A DNA stretch of 64,000 bases from contig NW_019029001.1 of assembly GCF_002105155.1 (NCBI RefSeq), positions 186,001 to 250,000 on the forward strand, written 5' to 3'. This stretch comes from Lobosporangium transversale (taxonomy: Eukaryota > Mortierellomycota > Mortierellomycetes > Mortierellales > Mortierellaceae). This document shows positions 12,587 through 25,100 of this stretch, in pieces. Made by a program: the position numbers and the translations under genes. Within the stretch, counting starts at the first letter, position 1. Every line of letters starts with the position of its first letter. The notes beneath the pieces were generated by a model. The model saw nothing but the letters and a program-made list of their open reading frames with translations, did not search any database and was not told the origin of the DNA.

Positions 12587-13086
12587 CTAACGTAGAGTCC
12601 TTGTCAGGGATTTTTGACCAAACTCCCCAGGAGCACTGGCGTTGCCAGGTCTGAGGGTTTCTTTAGCGATCTCTCTGAATGATCTCTGCCCTTCAAGAGA
12701 TCGACCACTGCTCTTAAGTGGTTGTCCATGGCTGATGGCCTCTGTCTTGCGATGTTTGCTGTTGGCTTCAAAAGGGTCTGAATCATCGTCAAAGAACTTT
12801 CGCCGGAACATTAAATAGGCTTTTTCTTTGTCCTTAACCTCTTCGTGTAGTAAGGCCACCTTTCCTGCTACAGCGAGAAATCCTTCATGTTGATTTCTCA
12901 GAACTTCAGGCAGAGCTTTCAGTAGATAAATATACACAGTATAAGTGTTTGGGACTTGAGCAAAATGAAGTGGATCAAACTTTCAAAAGAAAAAAGAGAA
13001 AAAGCCTTAATGAAAAAAATCATACCATGAGAGACATGCGGATGCTTAACGTTAAAGGAAACAAGATGACGCTCGATATCCTATTG

Positions 13087-13122
<36 letters not shown>

Positions 13123-14640
13123 AATAAACAATGTTTTAGATAAAAACATTTTTCGTAGTCAACTAGACTTCGATAAGTATATAATACCTCGATTGTGCTT
13201 CGGAAAGTACGAAGTTGATCTTCAAATGATTGGCATTGATCCATGAAATATCTAGTTGTAAATAAACGAAAAAAGTGTTCGATGAAGATTCTGCGAATTT
13301 TGAAACCCTTGTATGGAAATAATCATGTATAGAATACTAGCGACCTACTGTCCTGCGGAATTATTTCCTGCGTAAAGAAAATTGGCGTGGGAGGTGTTGG
13401 CATAGGCTTCAATGATCCTGCCTGCAGAATCGGCTTGCTTGAGCTCTTTATCGATTTTATCTTGCAAGGCCTGGATTACCATGGTGTCACGTTTTAGTGC
13501 ATCATTCAATGTTACCAAGCGCTTCAGAATTCGGAGTTGTCCATGAGGTATAAGGGTTAGTCAGGCGAGCCGGTCACAAATAACCCTTTATCCTACAAAG
13601 CAAAAGAGCAGAGCATGATGGATTATGAAGCACGAACCTTGGATAACTCCTCGGTATCCTTTGAAATCTTGTCTAGTGAATCTGACGATCTCGCTGTGAG
13701 TGTGGCTGATAAATGGATTTGGCCCTGTAAAAAGGAGCTGTGGAGATTGAATGAGCCACTCGCTCTACAATTATGTATCCTGTTGTATGAACTAATAGCA
13801 TTTGGATGTAGGTTCTATGCAAGTCCTTAGCACTTACTGCAGCTGATCAAGCGTGTTCTTAGCGTCTGATGGGAGTTCCGTGTATTTCGTTGACCCTGCA
13901 ATGGTGTCTGGTGTGAGTACACTTTTAAGAATGAAGAGATGAATCATTTTTTTAAGAAAAGCCATTAATTGGAGAATTATTTTGCCATATTAATTACATT
14001 ATTGAGCAATATCATTGCTGCTTACACTGTTGTCGTCCCTCCGGTCAATGCGGATGCTGATAGAGTATTTTTATTCGCAGCATTGCTTAAAGCATTTGAG
14101 GCGGCTGTGGAGTTTGGATTGCCAAATAAGGTGCCTGAGATGGTCGATGGTCCAGAGACAAACAAGCTTGGGGTCGTAGTTGCAGAAGTGGACGCTGGTG
14201 TGGACAAGGAAGAGAAAAGTGACGTGGAAGCTGGTGCGGATGTAGCGGATGTAGCAGCTGCGGATGTGGATGTAGCGCCGAGAGAGCCAAATAGGCTTGG
14301 AGTCGATGTAACAGGCGTTGTTGAGCCAAAGAGACCAGTAGTTGATATTGCAGGAGTCGAAGTTCCGAAAGAGTTCGGGGCTGAGGAAGCAGGAGTCGTT
14401 CCGAAAAGGTTTGAGGATGAGGTTGTTGGTGCTGTGGGCCCGAAAAGATTTGGGGCTGATGTAGTAGGCGTTGTTGAGCCAAAGAGATTAGATGTTGTTG
14501 AGGCTGTTGAAACTGGAGTGGATGCGCTGGAATGATATACGTGTAAAAAAAAAAAAAAAGAATAAATGAAACATGATAACAATGACGAAACAAAATGTAC
14601 TCTGTTAAAGCAGATGAACTTGCCTTGCAAATAACGACAT
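12587..14640 (-). CDS. NUP49: FG-repeat nucleoporin, NUP49/NUP58 family
   Basis: Central-channel nucleoporin that partners Nup62/Nsp1 and Nup54/Nup57 in the nuclear pore. Eight exons (14640-14624, 14526-14026, 13921-13838, 13737-13638, 13521-13349, 13251-13188, 13080-13026, 12915-12587) give 440 residues with all phases closing. The first coding exon is only 17 nt (MSLFA plus two bases) and is joined through a GC-AG intron. Residues about 7-175 are Ser/Thr/Pro-rich with repeated NLFG/SLFG units. From about residue 200 the protein is coiled coil: DQLHSFLQGQ, ALQDKIDKEL, then YFMDQCQSFEDQLRTF followed by ALPEVLRNQHEGFLAVAGKV, which matches the NUP58/Nup49 trimerisation segment. The intron at 13522-13637 uses a weaker GTTCGT donor, so that junction is less sure. 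Nup54 or Nup62 are alternatives, but the YF-x-x-Q-F-x-x-Q-L pattern favours NUP58. Confidence 0.85.
13091..13119. repeat. A29 homopolymer inside nucleoporin intron
   Basis: Uninterrupted A tract on the plus strand (T on the coding strand), close to the 3' splice side of the preceding exon. Confidence 0.9.
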
Positions 14641-15517
14641 GGCGGGAATAAGGAGGATGGAGACGCGTGTGTGAATCAGGACAATGGAGGACGAAGAGCT
14701 TGTTAGTTAGCGGGGTAGAGAAAGAACGCGTTTTTCTTTTTGTGTTTATCATAAAGAACGGTGGCGCAGTGGAGAGGCAGTCAGCAAGTCAGAAAAGAAA
14801 ACTATTTGATTTGACTATTTAATTTGTCAGACGCTAGAGAAAAGAAGATTGACACTAGACCTGCACGGGATACATGGCAATCAATGGGCACATGTGGTTA
14901 TTATGTACATGTACAGGATGGCATGTACGGTAAATTGGCTGTTTCTTTAATGCAGCATGTATCCAAATGTTGTGCTGTGACGACAAAGAGTAAATTTCCA
15001 GACTGGACACATGCTTTTATGTGTGAGGAAAAAGTGTATCGTTGCAAAAAGCTCCTTTATTTTTTATTTTCGTCAGTTTCTTTTCTTTTTCTTTTGTCAT
15101 CCATCCCATCTCTTCTCCCCTAAATTCATTAAAATAAAAAAACCTTCTTTTTTATTCTTTTTTGGCTTTCTCCCATCACTGCCACTGTCATCATCATCCT
15201 TCCATCCATCACGTTCTTATCGTCTCATCCTTTTACTCCCCTCCTTCTCTTTAACTCTCTCACTCTTTCCTTCTCTTTCCTAGCAGATATATCATCTATC
15301 CTTTTTTCGATTGTGCATCCCATGTAGGTTGCAGTTCCTTGTTTAATCAGCACTTTTTTTTTGTTTTGTTGAAGAAAAAAAAATAATACTCCTTTTTCAT
15401 TACTATTCATGGCTCTTCTCATCATCCGTGACGCTAACAAAAACGTGCCCCGACTTTGTTTTTATGACCCTCTGACGTCTCTCTTATCCACAGACATCAT
15501 CTCTTTTCTCATTAAAC
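14641..15517. other. Divergent promoter region between NUP49 and RHO1
   Basis: 877 bp. The RHO1-proximal half (about 15050-15300) is a long CT-rich stretch typical of leaders and promoters of well-expressed fungal genes. No further gene seen. Confidence 0.5.
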
Positions 15518-16743
15518 ATGACTGAAATCCGTCGAAAGCTCGTTATTGTTGGCGATGGTGCTTGTGGCAAGACCTGTCTCCTTATCGTCTTCTCAAAGGG
15601 AACCTTCCCTGAGGTATGTTGTCCAATCTAATCCTGTTCTGTTTTTCTGGCGCAGTATTGCTCTCTCTTTCTTTCTCTCTTAATTTTTTTACACACTGCT
15701 CTTTCTCTTCCGACTTATTCACTACTCAATGACTATATGTAATATATAATTGCAACATGAGCATGTCGCAGCAGCTTGGAATCATGCTGTTACAAATTGT
15801 TCATTCACATCATCAATGCTCGTCGAAAATATACTCATCCTTGAAAACAATCTCCTTGTTTCCTTGTTAGATTTATGTCCCCACTGTCTTTGAAAACTAC
15901 GTGACTGATGTCGAAGTTGATGGCAAGCATGTCGAACTTGCTCTCTGGGATACTGCTGGTATGCTTTTTTTTTAGTTTATAAAAAGTGCAAGTGAATTGA
16001 TCGAGCAATTTAGTCCTAACGATGTATTCTCCCTCACATGTGCCCTACATTCACCATTTCCACATTTTAAATAGGTCAGGAGGATTATGACCGTCTTCGT
16101 CCTCTCTCTTACCCTGACTCTCATGTGATTCTCATCTGCTTTGCCATTGACTCACCTGATTCCCTGGAAAACGTACAGGAGAAGGTATATTAATAGTGCT
16201 TAAAAGAAGTAACGATAAAAAGTGTAGTTTATCGTTATGACTGTAGTCTAATTTTATTTTTCATTTTTATCTGTAGTGGCATTCTGAGGTGCAGCACTTC
16301 TGTGGCGGGCTTCCCATTCTTCTTGTAGCCTGCAAGAAGGATCTTCGATTTGACAGGACTACTATTGAGGAGTTAGCAAAGACTAAGCAGGCTCCTGTCA
16401 CACCAGAGCGAGTATGTATCTACAAAAGGAACAAATTTGGTGTTTTAGGTGTCTGGATTAGGTGTATTGATCTGAACAAGCTTTTATTATTACATGTAAT
16501 GTTACTTTTTCGTTACATACGCACACAACTAACTCGTGTTCTGTATTTTTTATTTCGACAATGGTTCATCTTATGATTTAGGGTTTGGAGGTCGCTCGCC
16601 ATATTAAGGCTAGAGATTATCTCGAGTGTTCTGCAAAGACAGGTGAAGGTGTGCGTGAGGTGTTTGAAAGCGCAACCAGAGCATCGCTTTTGGCCAAACC
16701 CAAGGGTGGACGCTCGCGCGGTAAGACCTGCCTTGTTCTCTGA
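15518..16743 (+). CDS. RHO1: Rho1-type small GTPase
   Basis: Membrane-anchored Rho GTPase controlling cell-wall glucan synthesis, actin and polarity. Five exons (15518-15613, 15871-15958, 16075-16184, 16277-16411, 16582-16743) encode 196 residues, with phases closing. Motifs: P-loop GDGACGKT, effector loop [11 protein letters not shown]-like (here [11 protein letters not shown]), switch [15 protein letters not shown], Rho-type SPDSLENV, and a base-recognition motif written CKKD in place of the canonical NKxD, as in some fungal Rho1 proteins. [10 protein letters not shown] gives the G5 motif. The C-terminus ends in CLVL, a CAAX box predicting geranylgeranylation. No polybasic run is present apart from scattered Lys/Arg before the CAAX. 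Confidence 0.95.
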
Positions 16744-17049
16744 AGAACACATATGCTTTGGAAATCCAGTGGATCAAATGCGGTCGTTTTCTTACTATTA
16801 CCGGACAATCATTTAAGGCAGTGAACAAAGTAATCTGTAGACATTGGAACAGTAGTTAGATAAGATGCAAAAAAAAATACACCAGTATCATCTTGTTCTA
16901 TGTATTTGTTGTTGCAATGTTGAAAAGAAAGAACTTTGAGGCTGTAGTGCAGTCACATGCACCTTTTCAGGATGGTGGCGCAACTTCACTACAAGAGTGC
17001 CTCTTTGCATGGACACATCTGTATTCCTTTCACTTCGTAACATCTCACA
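16744..17049. other. Intergenic spacer RHO1-CSN6
   Basis: 306 bp between tandem plus-strand genes. It must hold the RHO1 terminator and the CSN6 promoter. No distinct motif seen. Confidence 0.4.
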
Positions 17050-18947
17050 ATGGCAGCAGTCGGTGATACTACATCGGTCGTCCTAAACCAGCCTAATAAT
17101 TCGGGATTGCACATTGCCATGTATGTATTCCATTTTGGACGGCAGTAGAATGTTTTCTTCGAATGATGAAAACCTCTGACGCGTCAGCGTCAATGACCAT
17201 ATTCTAAGAAAAATAGCCGATTTTGCAGTGATTCTTGGCATCGCAGACAAGCATATGGTCTTCACTCACAATGGTGCCTATGGTCTATTTCCCATTGATG
17301 TCTTAAACCTCCTCACCACCTGCCGTGACTCGATGTAATGACAAGCGCGATTATGAACTAATAGCTTTCGGTTCTCTGGACACTTTAGACATCCATTGAC
17401 ATTGCTCAATATCTCTGACCACTATACAAGGAACGTTATACAGCGGGCAGGCAATAACAAGCCTGTGCATGGTAAACTTCAGATTCTGTTTTACTTTTTT
17501 TATTTTTATTTTTATTTTACTTTTTTTTTTTTTCCACCCTGCTATATATCAAACAAGTAAAGAATGCTCGCTCAAACTCTCGGCGGCTTTTTTATAATCT
17601 TTTGTATCATAGTCATTGGTGCATTATTGGGCATTCAGACTGGACGCGAAGTGGAGATATTCAACTCGTATGAGCTTCAGTTCACTCTACAACCAACTGG
17701 CTCAATTCGAATCCACGATGAATACTTTGTAACAAAACAAGAACAATGTAAGTAAAGTTTAATGTATCATGAATATGCGTATAACTAGCATGGATTCTCT
17801 CAACTTTCATAAAGACTTACTGAGACAAGATTTTTGGAAATAACTAGTTCGTCAAGTGTTCCCGGCCTACGATTTCCTAGGTTGGTATACCATCGGTTCT
17901 AAGCCTTCTATGATTGATATTGATGTGCTTCAACAGGTACAGTCCTCTTCAGTACGAGGCTAGAAACATGTCTTACTTTTTCCCACCTCGTATTCATGAT
18001 CAACTATCTAATACTTTCTGTATGTTAATATATTGAACTTTGATGATTTGCAAGCTTTCGGTATACAACGAAAGTCCATTATTTTTGCAGTTGGATCCCA
18101 ATGAGATCCCAACGCCCGCTCGTTCTTTACCCATCACAGTATACGAATCGCTTGTCGATATTGTTGATAACCAGCCTCAACCAATGTTTATTAAAGCATC
18201 ATACAAGGTAGAAACTGGCGAGGCTGAAAGAATTGCGGTAGATCATGTTGCTCATGCATCAACTCATCAAGAGGGTGAAAGCTCGCTTGTGGCCCATCTC
18301 TCAGGCCAAAAGAATGCGGTCAAAATGCTTGATACCCGCATCAAACTACTCCACCAATACCTCCAAGACTCTATTCAAGGTAATAGAATTTGCTTTTTCT
18401 TTTTTAAAAATAAAATAAAATAAAATAAAAATAAAAAAAGGACACAGGAATCAGCATATTAACTCTATATCACTATCATGGCACTAGGTCGTGTGCCCAA
18501 GGATCATGACTTGGAAAGACAAATCTCTAGTTTATGCAATCGTTTACCGACTATTTCAGGACAGGCTTTCGAAGAAGAGTTTATGACGGTAGAATCTTAT
18601 CCATATTTTGTTCTCAGTATCCATTGCTTTATCATCCCTATATACAAATCCTAACTGTACTTTTCTATATATAAATTGACCTCCTTAGGAGTATAATGAT
18701 GTCCTTTTGACTTCATATCTGGCTACAGTAACTAAAGGCACCTATGTGATGAGCGAGGTACCTACATCAATAGTAGCATATTTATATTATTAATACCATC
18801 TTGTTTATAACCATCAATAACTAAAACTAAATCTTATTTTTATGGTTTTGCTTTGGCTGCAACTAGATGGTGGACAAATTTAATATTGTTGCCAACACAT
18901 CAACTCACCAAAGTCACGGACGCCCCCGACGCGGAATGCTCGGCTAA
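17050..18947 (+). CDS. CSN6: COP9 signalosome subunit 6 (MPN-minus)
   Basis: Non-catalytic MPN-domain subunit that pairs with Csn5 in the complex removing Nedd8 from cullins. Eight exons (17050-17120, 17389-17471, 17613-17747, 17848-17936, 18055-18379, 18488-18588, 18689-18757, 18867-18947) give 317 residues. The MPN fold is recognised by IHPLTLLNISDHYTR, VIGALLGIQTGREVEIFNS and FLGWYTIG. The metal-binding HxH pair of active JAMM enzymes is absent, as expected for subunit 6. The later ESPLFLQLDPNE and GEAERIAVDHVAH blocks match CSN6 rather than Rpn8 or eIF3f. The C-terminus is short and basic. The first intron is comparatively long (268 bp). Confidence 0.93.
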
Positions 18948-19310
18948 TTGCTAGTGGCACTATAGCAATTTGCAACCTAGTTGATGAAAGTATGAAGACT
19001 TCCTTCTTGTTCATTTGTTCTAGAATAAACAAGCATTTAGCAAGTGGCTTTACTATTACACTATTACACAAGTAAATTTACTCCTATGAATCTTTTCCAG
19101 GTATGAGAGATTCCAAGTTTGTAACCACTCAGCAATAACTGATCTGAAACTATAAATTATCCTGGCATGTTATTCTTCAATATGCGTAGACGATTATGTA
19201 GTATGCAATATCATAAGCAAATGAAATAAAGGAATAGATGGCTTAAAAATATATTAATATTTACTCTGATTAGTATAAATGTAAAGTAGAGCCTTTTCTT
19301 TTCTTTCTTT
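18948..19310. other. Convergent 3' region between CSN6 and the H+-ATPase
   Basis: 363 bp shared by two converging 3' ends. AT-rich, no motif that stands out. Confidence 0.4.
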
Positions 19311-22233
19311 TTAAGCCTTAAGAGCCTCGATAGCTTTGATCTTGAGGCCAAGGTGACGAACTTGATCAATAGAAGACCAAACATGGTCTTGTTGGATTGC
19401 ACGAGCCTTTCGTGCAGCGAGCTTCTCTCTACGAGCCTTTGTAGGCCATGCATGAGCTGTGAACTCAAAGTTCCATCGCTTGAAAATGAAGACCTTGACA
19501 AAGTCGAGAATGACAAAATAGACAAGAGAAATTCCAATGACAGCGATACCCCAAAGCCAACCAATAGCCTCACCAACGATCACGCCATATACACAAATCA
19601 GCATTGCGAAAACCTGGGTGCCCATGACAGCAATAAAGAAGATTGGTGAGGGGATATTCTCCCAAAAGTATCCAGAGAGACGTGTCGAAAAGATGACGAA
19701 GTGAGGCGCAGAGGAGATATGTAAATACATAATGGCCTCTAGCTGATGCTCAGAAACATCAAAGACATCACGTGCGATAAAGAAGTGAGCAAACGAGAGG
19801 GCAGTCAAGAGTGCACCAAGCACAATAGACAGGAAAATGAGCTGGCCTATCCTCCATTTGTCAGGATGAGCAGAGATCTTTGCATTATCAACCGAGATTA
19901 CCAACGTGGCAGCATCGTTCAAAATGCAGATTAGAATAAGTAATATTGGCCTCATCCTCCACTGGAGAGCCATGGTGATACAGAAGAAAAATATAAGGAA
20001 GTGGACTGTGGAGGTGATACGATAGAGAGCATACGATCGCATACGCTGGAAAATAGCTCGAGAGGTCAATAGCCCGTCAACGATAGTAGACAATCCAGGA
20101 GCGAGCAAGACTATGTCAGCAGCAGAACGAGCAGCATCTGTGCATCCGTGGACAGCAATACCAACGTTAGCTTTTTTGAGAGCTGGGGCATCGTTCACAC
20201 CATCACCTGTCATCCCAACGAGGATACCTCGATTCTGAAGCAATTCAACAACGCGATATTTGTGCTCAGGGATGACCTGCGCGAATCCGTCAGCACGAAT
20301 ACAATGTTCTGTGATCTCATCTTCAGATTTATCCTCATTCACCAAGTGACCAGCATCCAATATAACACGTCCCAGACCCAGACGATGCGCGACCTCCTTG
20401 GCAATAATCTGCTGGTCTCCGGTAATCATTTTAACATCTACACCCATATCGTTACAGCGGCGAATAGTCTCGCCAGAATCCGGGCGAGGGGGATCAATCA
20501 ACGAAATCATTCCAACAAGTTCATACTCCTCTAAACTGCTTCGTTTGGTGCGCGCAACACCCAGAGCACGGAGACCGCGCTTTGCAAGCGCATTAACAGC
20601 ACGGACAGCATCATCGTCACCACCAACAAGGCGAATAATAACTTGAGGAGCGCCCTTGGCGACCTTAAAAGATTCTTGAGTGTCCAAATTCAAGACAGTC
20701 GCCTGTGTCATTTTCGTCGCTGGATTGAAGGGTAGGAAAGACGTCACTTTGTATCCAGGGACATCATGCTTATGTGTACGATCTTTGAGAATATCAAGCT
20801 GATCCTCTGCAGCGGTACGGACAGCAGCTTCAATGGGGTCGTTAGCACCAGGCTCGGCCGCAAGGTAAGAGTATAGTAGGATATCTTCTGATGTGTAGTT
20901 GTTGGTCAAGTAAGGTTCGTCAAAAGTCAGCTCGTTCAGTGTCAATGTCCCAGTCTTGTCAGAACATAGAACAGAAACCGATGCCATTTCCTCCACAGCT
21001 GTCAGACGCTTGACAATGACTTTGCGAAGCGCGAGCTCCTTGGCACCCATTGCCATGGTCACAGACATGACTGTAGGAAGACCGACAGGGATGGCAGCAA
21101 TAGTGAGGACCAGGACTTGTTCGAGAACGTGTTTGAATTCACCCTCCTTAGTACCTCGATTATCGACCAAGAGGTAAATGAGAATAATTAGGACAAGGAC
21201 AACTGTGATCAAGATCAAAAAGTTGCCGATACGGTTGATAATCTTTTGGAAATGGCCTTCTTCAGTGGCTACGGCCATAAGGCCCGCTGCACGTCCAATG
21301 AAAGTATCTCCACCGGTCTTTGTCACAACCGCCATTTGCTGACCCTGCTTGACGATTGATGAAGAATACACGGTAGCGCCCTTATTCTTTGCCAAAGGCA
21401 ATGATTCTCCGGTCAAAGCAGACTGGTCAACCATCAGATCGCCCTCAGTGCTCTCGCCAGTGGCGCCAATTCCAAGAAGGCGGCCATCAGCAGGAATGAT
21501 ATCGCCAAGACGCAAAATAATCACATCGCCAGGCACAAGTTCAGAAGTATCAAGTTCAACTAGATGACCGTTACGCCAACAACGAGTTTTCAATGCTAGT
21601 GTTTGTTTGAGAGCGTCCAGAGCCGATTCTGCTTTGGCTTCCTCAACAAAACCAATAGTGGCATTGATGAACAGCAAGGCCAGAATAATGCCAAAATCAG
21701 GCCAATCCTATGTCGAATAAACAGCAAAAAAAAATAAAAATAAAAATAAAAATAAAAGGCAGGAAAAGTGAGTCAAGCCAGTTATAAAACAGTTTTAGGA
21801 TACCAACTGAGCAAGGAAAGAGACATTGTCTTCCATCCATTTCAGCGAGTACAGAAGTCGCGCTTTTAAATGACACAACGGTGAGAGGCGACAATTTTAT
21901 ACTTACACCAACAACTGCTGCACAAATACAAGCAATCTCAATCAAATAAGCAATGGCGCCTGTGAAATAACTGAGGAACTTGAGTAAAGGATGGCGCTTC
22001 TTCTCAATTAACTCATTGCGGCCAAAAGTTTCACGCCGTCGAGCAACCTCATCGTCACTTAAGCCCTGGCCGGGATCGGTATGAAGCAGTGCCTCAAGCT
22101 CAGGCGATATTTCCTCAACATGCTCATGGTGAACTTGCTCTTCAATCTCAACGTTTCCAATCTTGTCTTCTTTGCTTACAACTACTGGAGGCGCATCCTG
22201 CGTCTGAATTTCTGTTTTTTCGTTCATAGCCAT
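19311..22233 (-). CDS. PMA1: P3A-type plasma-membrane H+-transporting ATPase
   Basis: Electrogenic proton pump energising the plasma membrane. Three exons (22233-21909, 21862-21804, 21707-19311) give 926 residues with phase closing. The cytosolic N-terminus has an acidic/His-containing stretch, then the actuator domain with DQSALTGESLP, the phosphorylation loop CSDKTGTLTLNEL, the KGAPQVI nucleotide site, MITGDQQ and TGDGVNDAPALKKA. The M6 segment CILNDAATLVISVDNA keeps the Asp needed for proton transport. IGNFLILITVV, SVTMAMGAKELA and AIFQRMRSYALYRI read closer to plant and protist pumps than to the yeast Pma1 type. The C-terminal tail is short and basic. Start chosen as the first Met of an open exon; a second Met follows at residue 3. 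Confidence 0.9.
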
Positions 22234-25100
22234 ACCTATTCAGGGTGTAGACGCTGAGCAATATTGGTGGTATTTCATTAGGCATTAAATTGTATATATT
22301 TTTTTATACACTTGTCACTTTCATAACATAGCACACTGAAATTTTGTGAATATGTTTTATGCATTGAGAGCGTTGATGGAACAGTCATGGGATACAGGTT
22401 TTTGATAATTCTTACATACCCCGACACGTTTAGGCTGTCTTTGATCAGGATAATGATAAAAATATGGAAAAGAAAACGGCAGTTGGTATAGAAGGGTGTG
22501 CAGGTGTTCGTAAATGGGGATGCAGAGGATCAAAAGAAGATACGCTCAGGTATTCTGTTGTTATAAATGAAGAAAGAAATAGAGAGACAATAACAACAAC
22601 AACAACAACAACATCCAGCGAATGGATGCTGACCAAGAGTGAAAGTATTTAATTTAAAAAAAGAAGAGAAAAAAAATAGTAGAAAAGATGATGGAGTTAT
22701 GGTGTGAAACGTCTGTCAGTTTAATAAATTGATGCTTTTTTTAACGCGGGTCTATCAAATGATCCGATCCGCCGCCCTTTTTGGACAGGGTTGAAGATTT
22801 GGATGCAGACGAGATTAAATTGCTCAGTCCAGCCCAACTCATGTCTTTTTTTGGGTATAACTGTATCACTGACACTGATCATGCTGATGCCATTACACAT
22901 GTTTGTTTTGTGCTCAATGACACACGCGCGCACAGGAAACAAATAAAGCGTACAAGATGGAATAAAAAAATCATGCAGTTTTCCTGATAAACAAATGTTC
23001 AGAACATGTGGTTCGTCATTACAACGGCTTTTTTTTTTTTTTTTTTTTTTTTTTTGTTTACTGTGCAACATTAGGCAATACAAATAAATGATGCAAACTT
23101 CCATTCTTTCAGAACACGGTGGAGACATTTTATCCATCAAGAATACAATAAAATTATATGGGCGAGTCGATCTTTTAAACGTAAACAAGTCTGGAGCAGA
23201 GCAATCAAGTGTTTGTGCATCGTATATATAGACTGTACAATCATATATATATATCTGTAAATGAAAATGATATCAGCAATGTCGGCCTAATGAAGGTTGT
23301 ATTATAAATTACATCGTGGTGAGGACAATCCATCAACAAGAGGATAAACTTGAAAAGACATTTTAAGCTACACTAAGATTTTTTTTATTGATGTAATGGC
23401 TGGCGGGATTAGTTGTCTTCTCTTCATTTGGTCATGACCGGATATATTTCGCAATCAAATTAGTCTCCTTGTTGCAAGCTTCTTAGAGATGTTGAAAAAA
23501 GAAGGTCTGCCACTGAATCATTCTAGACATTAAAAAAAAAAAAAAAAAAAAAATGAAAATCGAGTGTCGTGTCTGTCAGATGCGCAGCACTTGATCTACT
23601 TTACTAGCTGCCACCTTGATGTCAATAGGATTAGAAAAAAATAGCCTACATCCTGGTGGGGCATGTTTCAAAACTACATATTTATCCCTCTACTACTTCA
23701 TTCAAATCAGCAAGTTGTTAGCTCTCATGATCCTAACAATGCCTGGAGAACACTACTAATGGAGTATTTCTTTGCATCGCTATGGCTAACAGTTGTCCAA
23801 CCTTTTTCTTTTAGACGAGCAGTCATTCGACTCACTATCTTGGTACTTCCTCCAATTGACATTTGTAGTTTAAAGGCTTAACTAGGACATGTACGTAGTT
23901 CATATACAAGCAAAGCAGCTGTTAATGTTTTTAAAGTTCGAATTAGGGGAGAAAGTGGTAAGTACTATGAGGATACAAGTTGGAGTCAATGATCCATTGC
24001 CTTCGCTACAATGCGTCCATGATTAGTAAGGAGCGCGTGAAGAACAATGACAAGAGACCGTCGAAATTCTCGTTATACTGGTCAAATTCCATGGCTAGTC
24101 GAGCTTTCAGTGATCAAACCCGCCGAGAACAAGCCGTCTCATGCTGACATCACTGATCGTTATAAAAGCCGCACTGGCGTACGAGAAAGTGACATCGTAC
24201 ATGGCTCATAGTCCATGTGGTGTTCATAGCCATCGGTTACCATGAATGGTCGAAGAAAGCGGCAGCAAAAAGCATCCACGCTCGTAACGACAGCCATTGC
24301 CAACGCAACGAGCTCAAACACCCCTTTGTGATACGTATAGCGATATCGCTAATAACACTATAATCGCTTCTCATAACCTGCGGTTTGCAGCCAAACACAA
24401 TGCATACATCAACGTCGGAATCTTCGGGCCTGTTTCGTTGGCCAAGTGCATTAACGAGTATGTACACGAGCCAGCACAGGGCACCAATTTCTGCTGCAGC
24501 GAACAGGAGGAACTGTCAGCTCCGAAAACATCGACGTTTTATCTTCCGCAAGAGGGACTTGGTAGTAAGCATTTTTACGTGGCATTTTCTAAATGTGTAT
24601 ATACCCAAGCCATCGTATAATGCTCGTTAATAATAAAAGAATTGGAGGTAAGCTCGGATTATACGCATGGGGTATCGTCTATAAGAATGTATATATCGCA
24701 GACGTATGCTTGTCTCTCCTCCAGTCTTCATTTTTTTAGCGTCTCTGCTGCTGTCTCTGCTGTCTCTGCTGTCTAAGCTGTCATTGCAATATCTGCTTCA
24801 AGTCTTCCGTTCCGGCCATCAATTTACTTCAATACGCTCGCTTGAACCCCCAGTGCTATGTTTGTTAGATGTTCTCTTTCTCCTTATATAGTGACCCTGC
24901 TGAGCTATCCACTTGAAGAGGGTGAGGGGATTTCAAAGGGTCATATCGTATTATAAGCGCAGTGATTTTCACCAGTGTTCAAAGCTTGCAAAAATAAAAA
25001 GGAAGCACCATACCAAATTGCAACGCAACGTATGAATTACTGTGGTAAATTCCAAAGCCATTTTTGTTTTAATAGTAACAAGTCATATGTACAGAGGACA
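22234..25100. other. Long upstream region of the H+-ATPase gene
   Basis: 2.9 kb without a recognisable gene. Contains a T27 tract at 23029-23055, an A22 tract at 23532-23553, an (ACA)n run near 22593-22611 and a 107-codon plus-strand frame at 24297-24620 that matches nothing I know. A long promoter is plausible for a highly expressed pump. Confidence 0.4.

Noticed and set aside
14087-14752. Pro/Leu/Gln-rich 221-codon frame and a Val/Asp-rich plus-strand frame
   Set aside because: Shadows of the FG-repeat exon of the nucleoporin, whose frame alone gives NLFG repeats and correct splicing.
20148-21567. Plus-strand frames of 72-128 codons
   Set aside because: Antisense shadows of the H+-ATPase coding exon.
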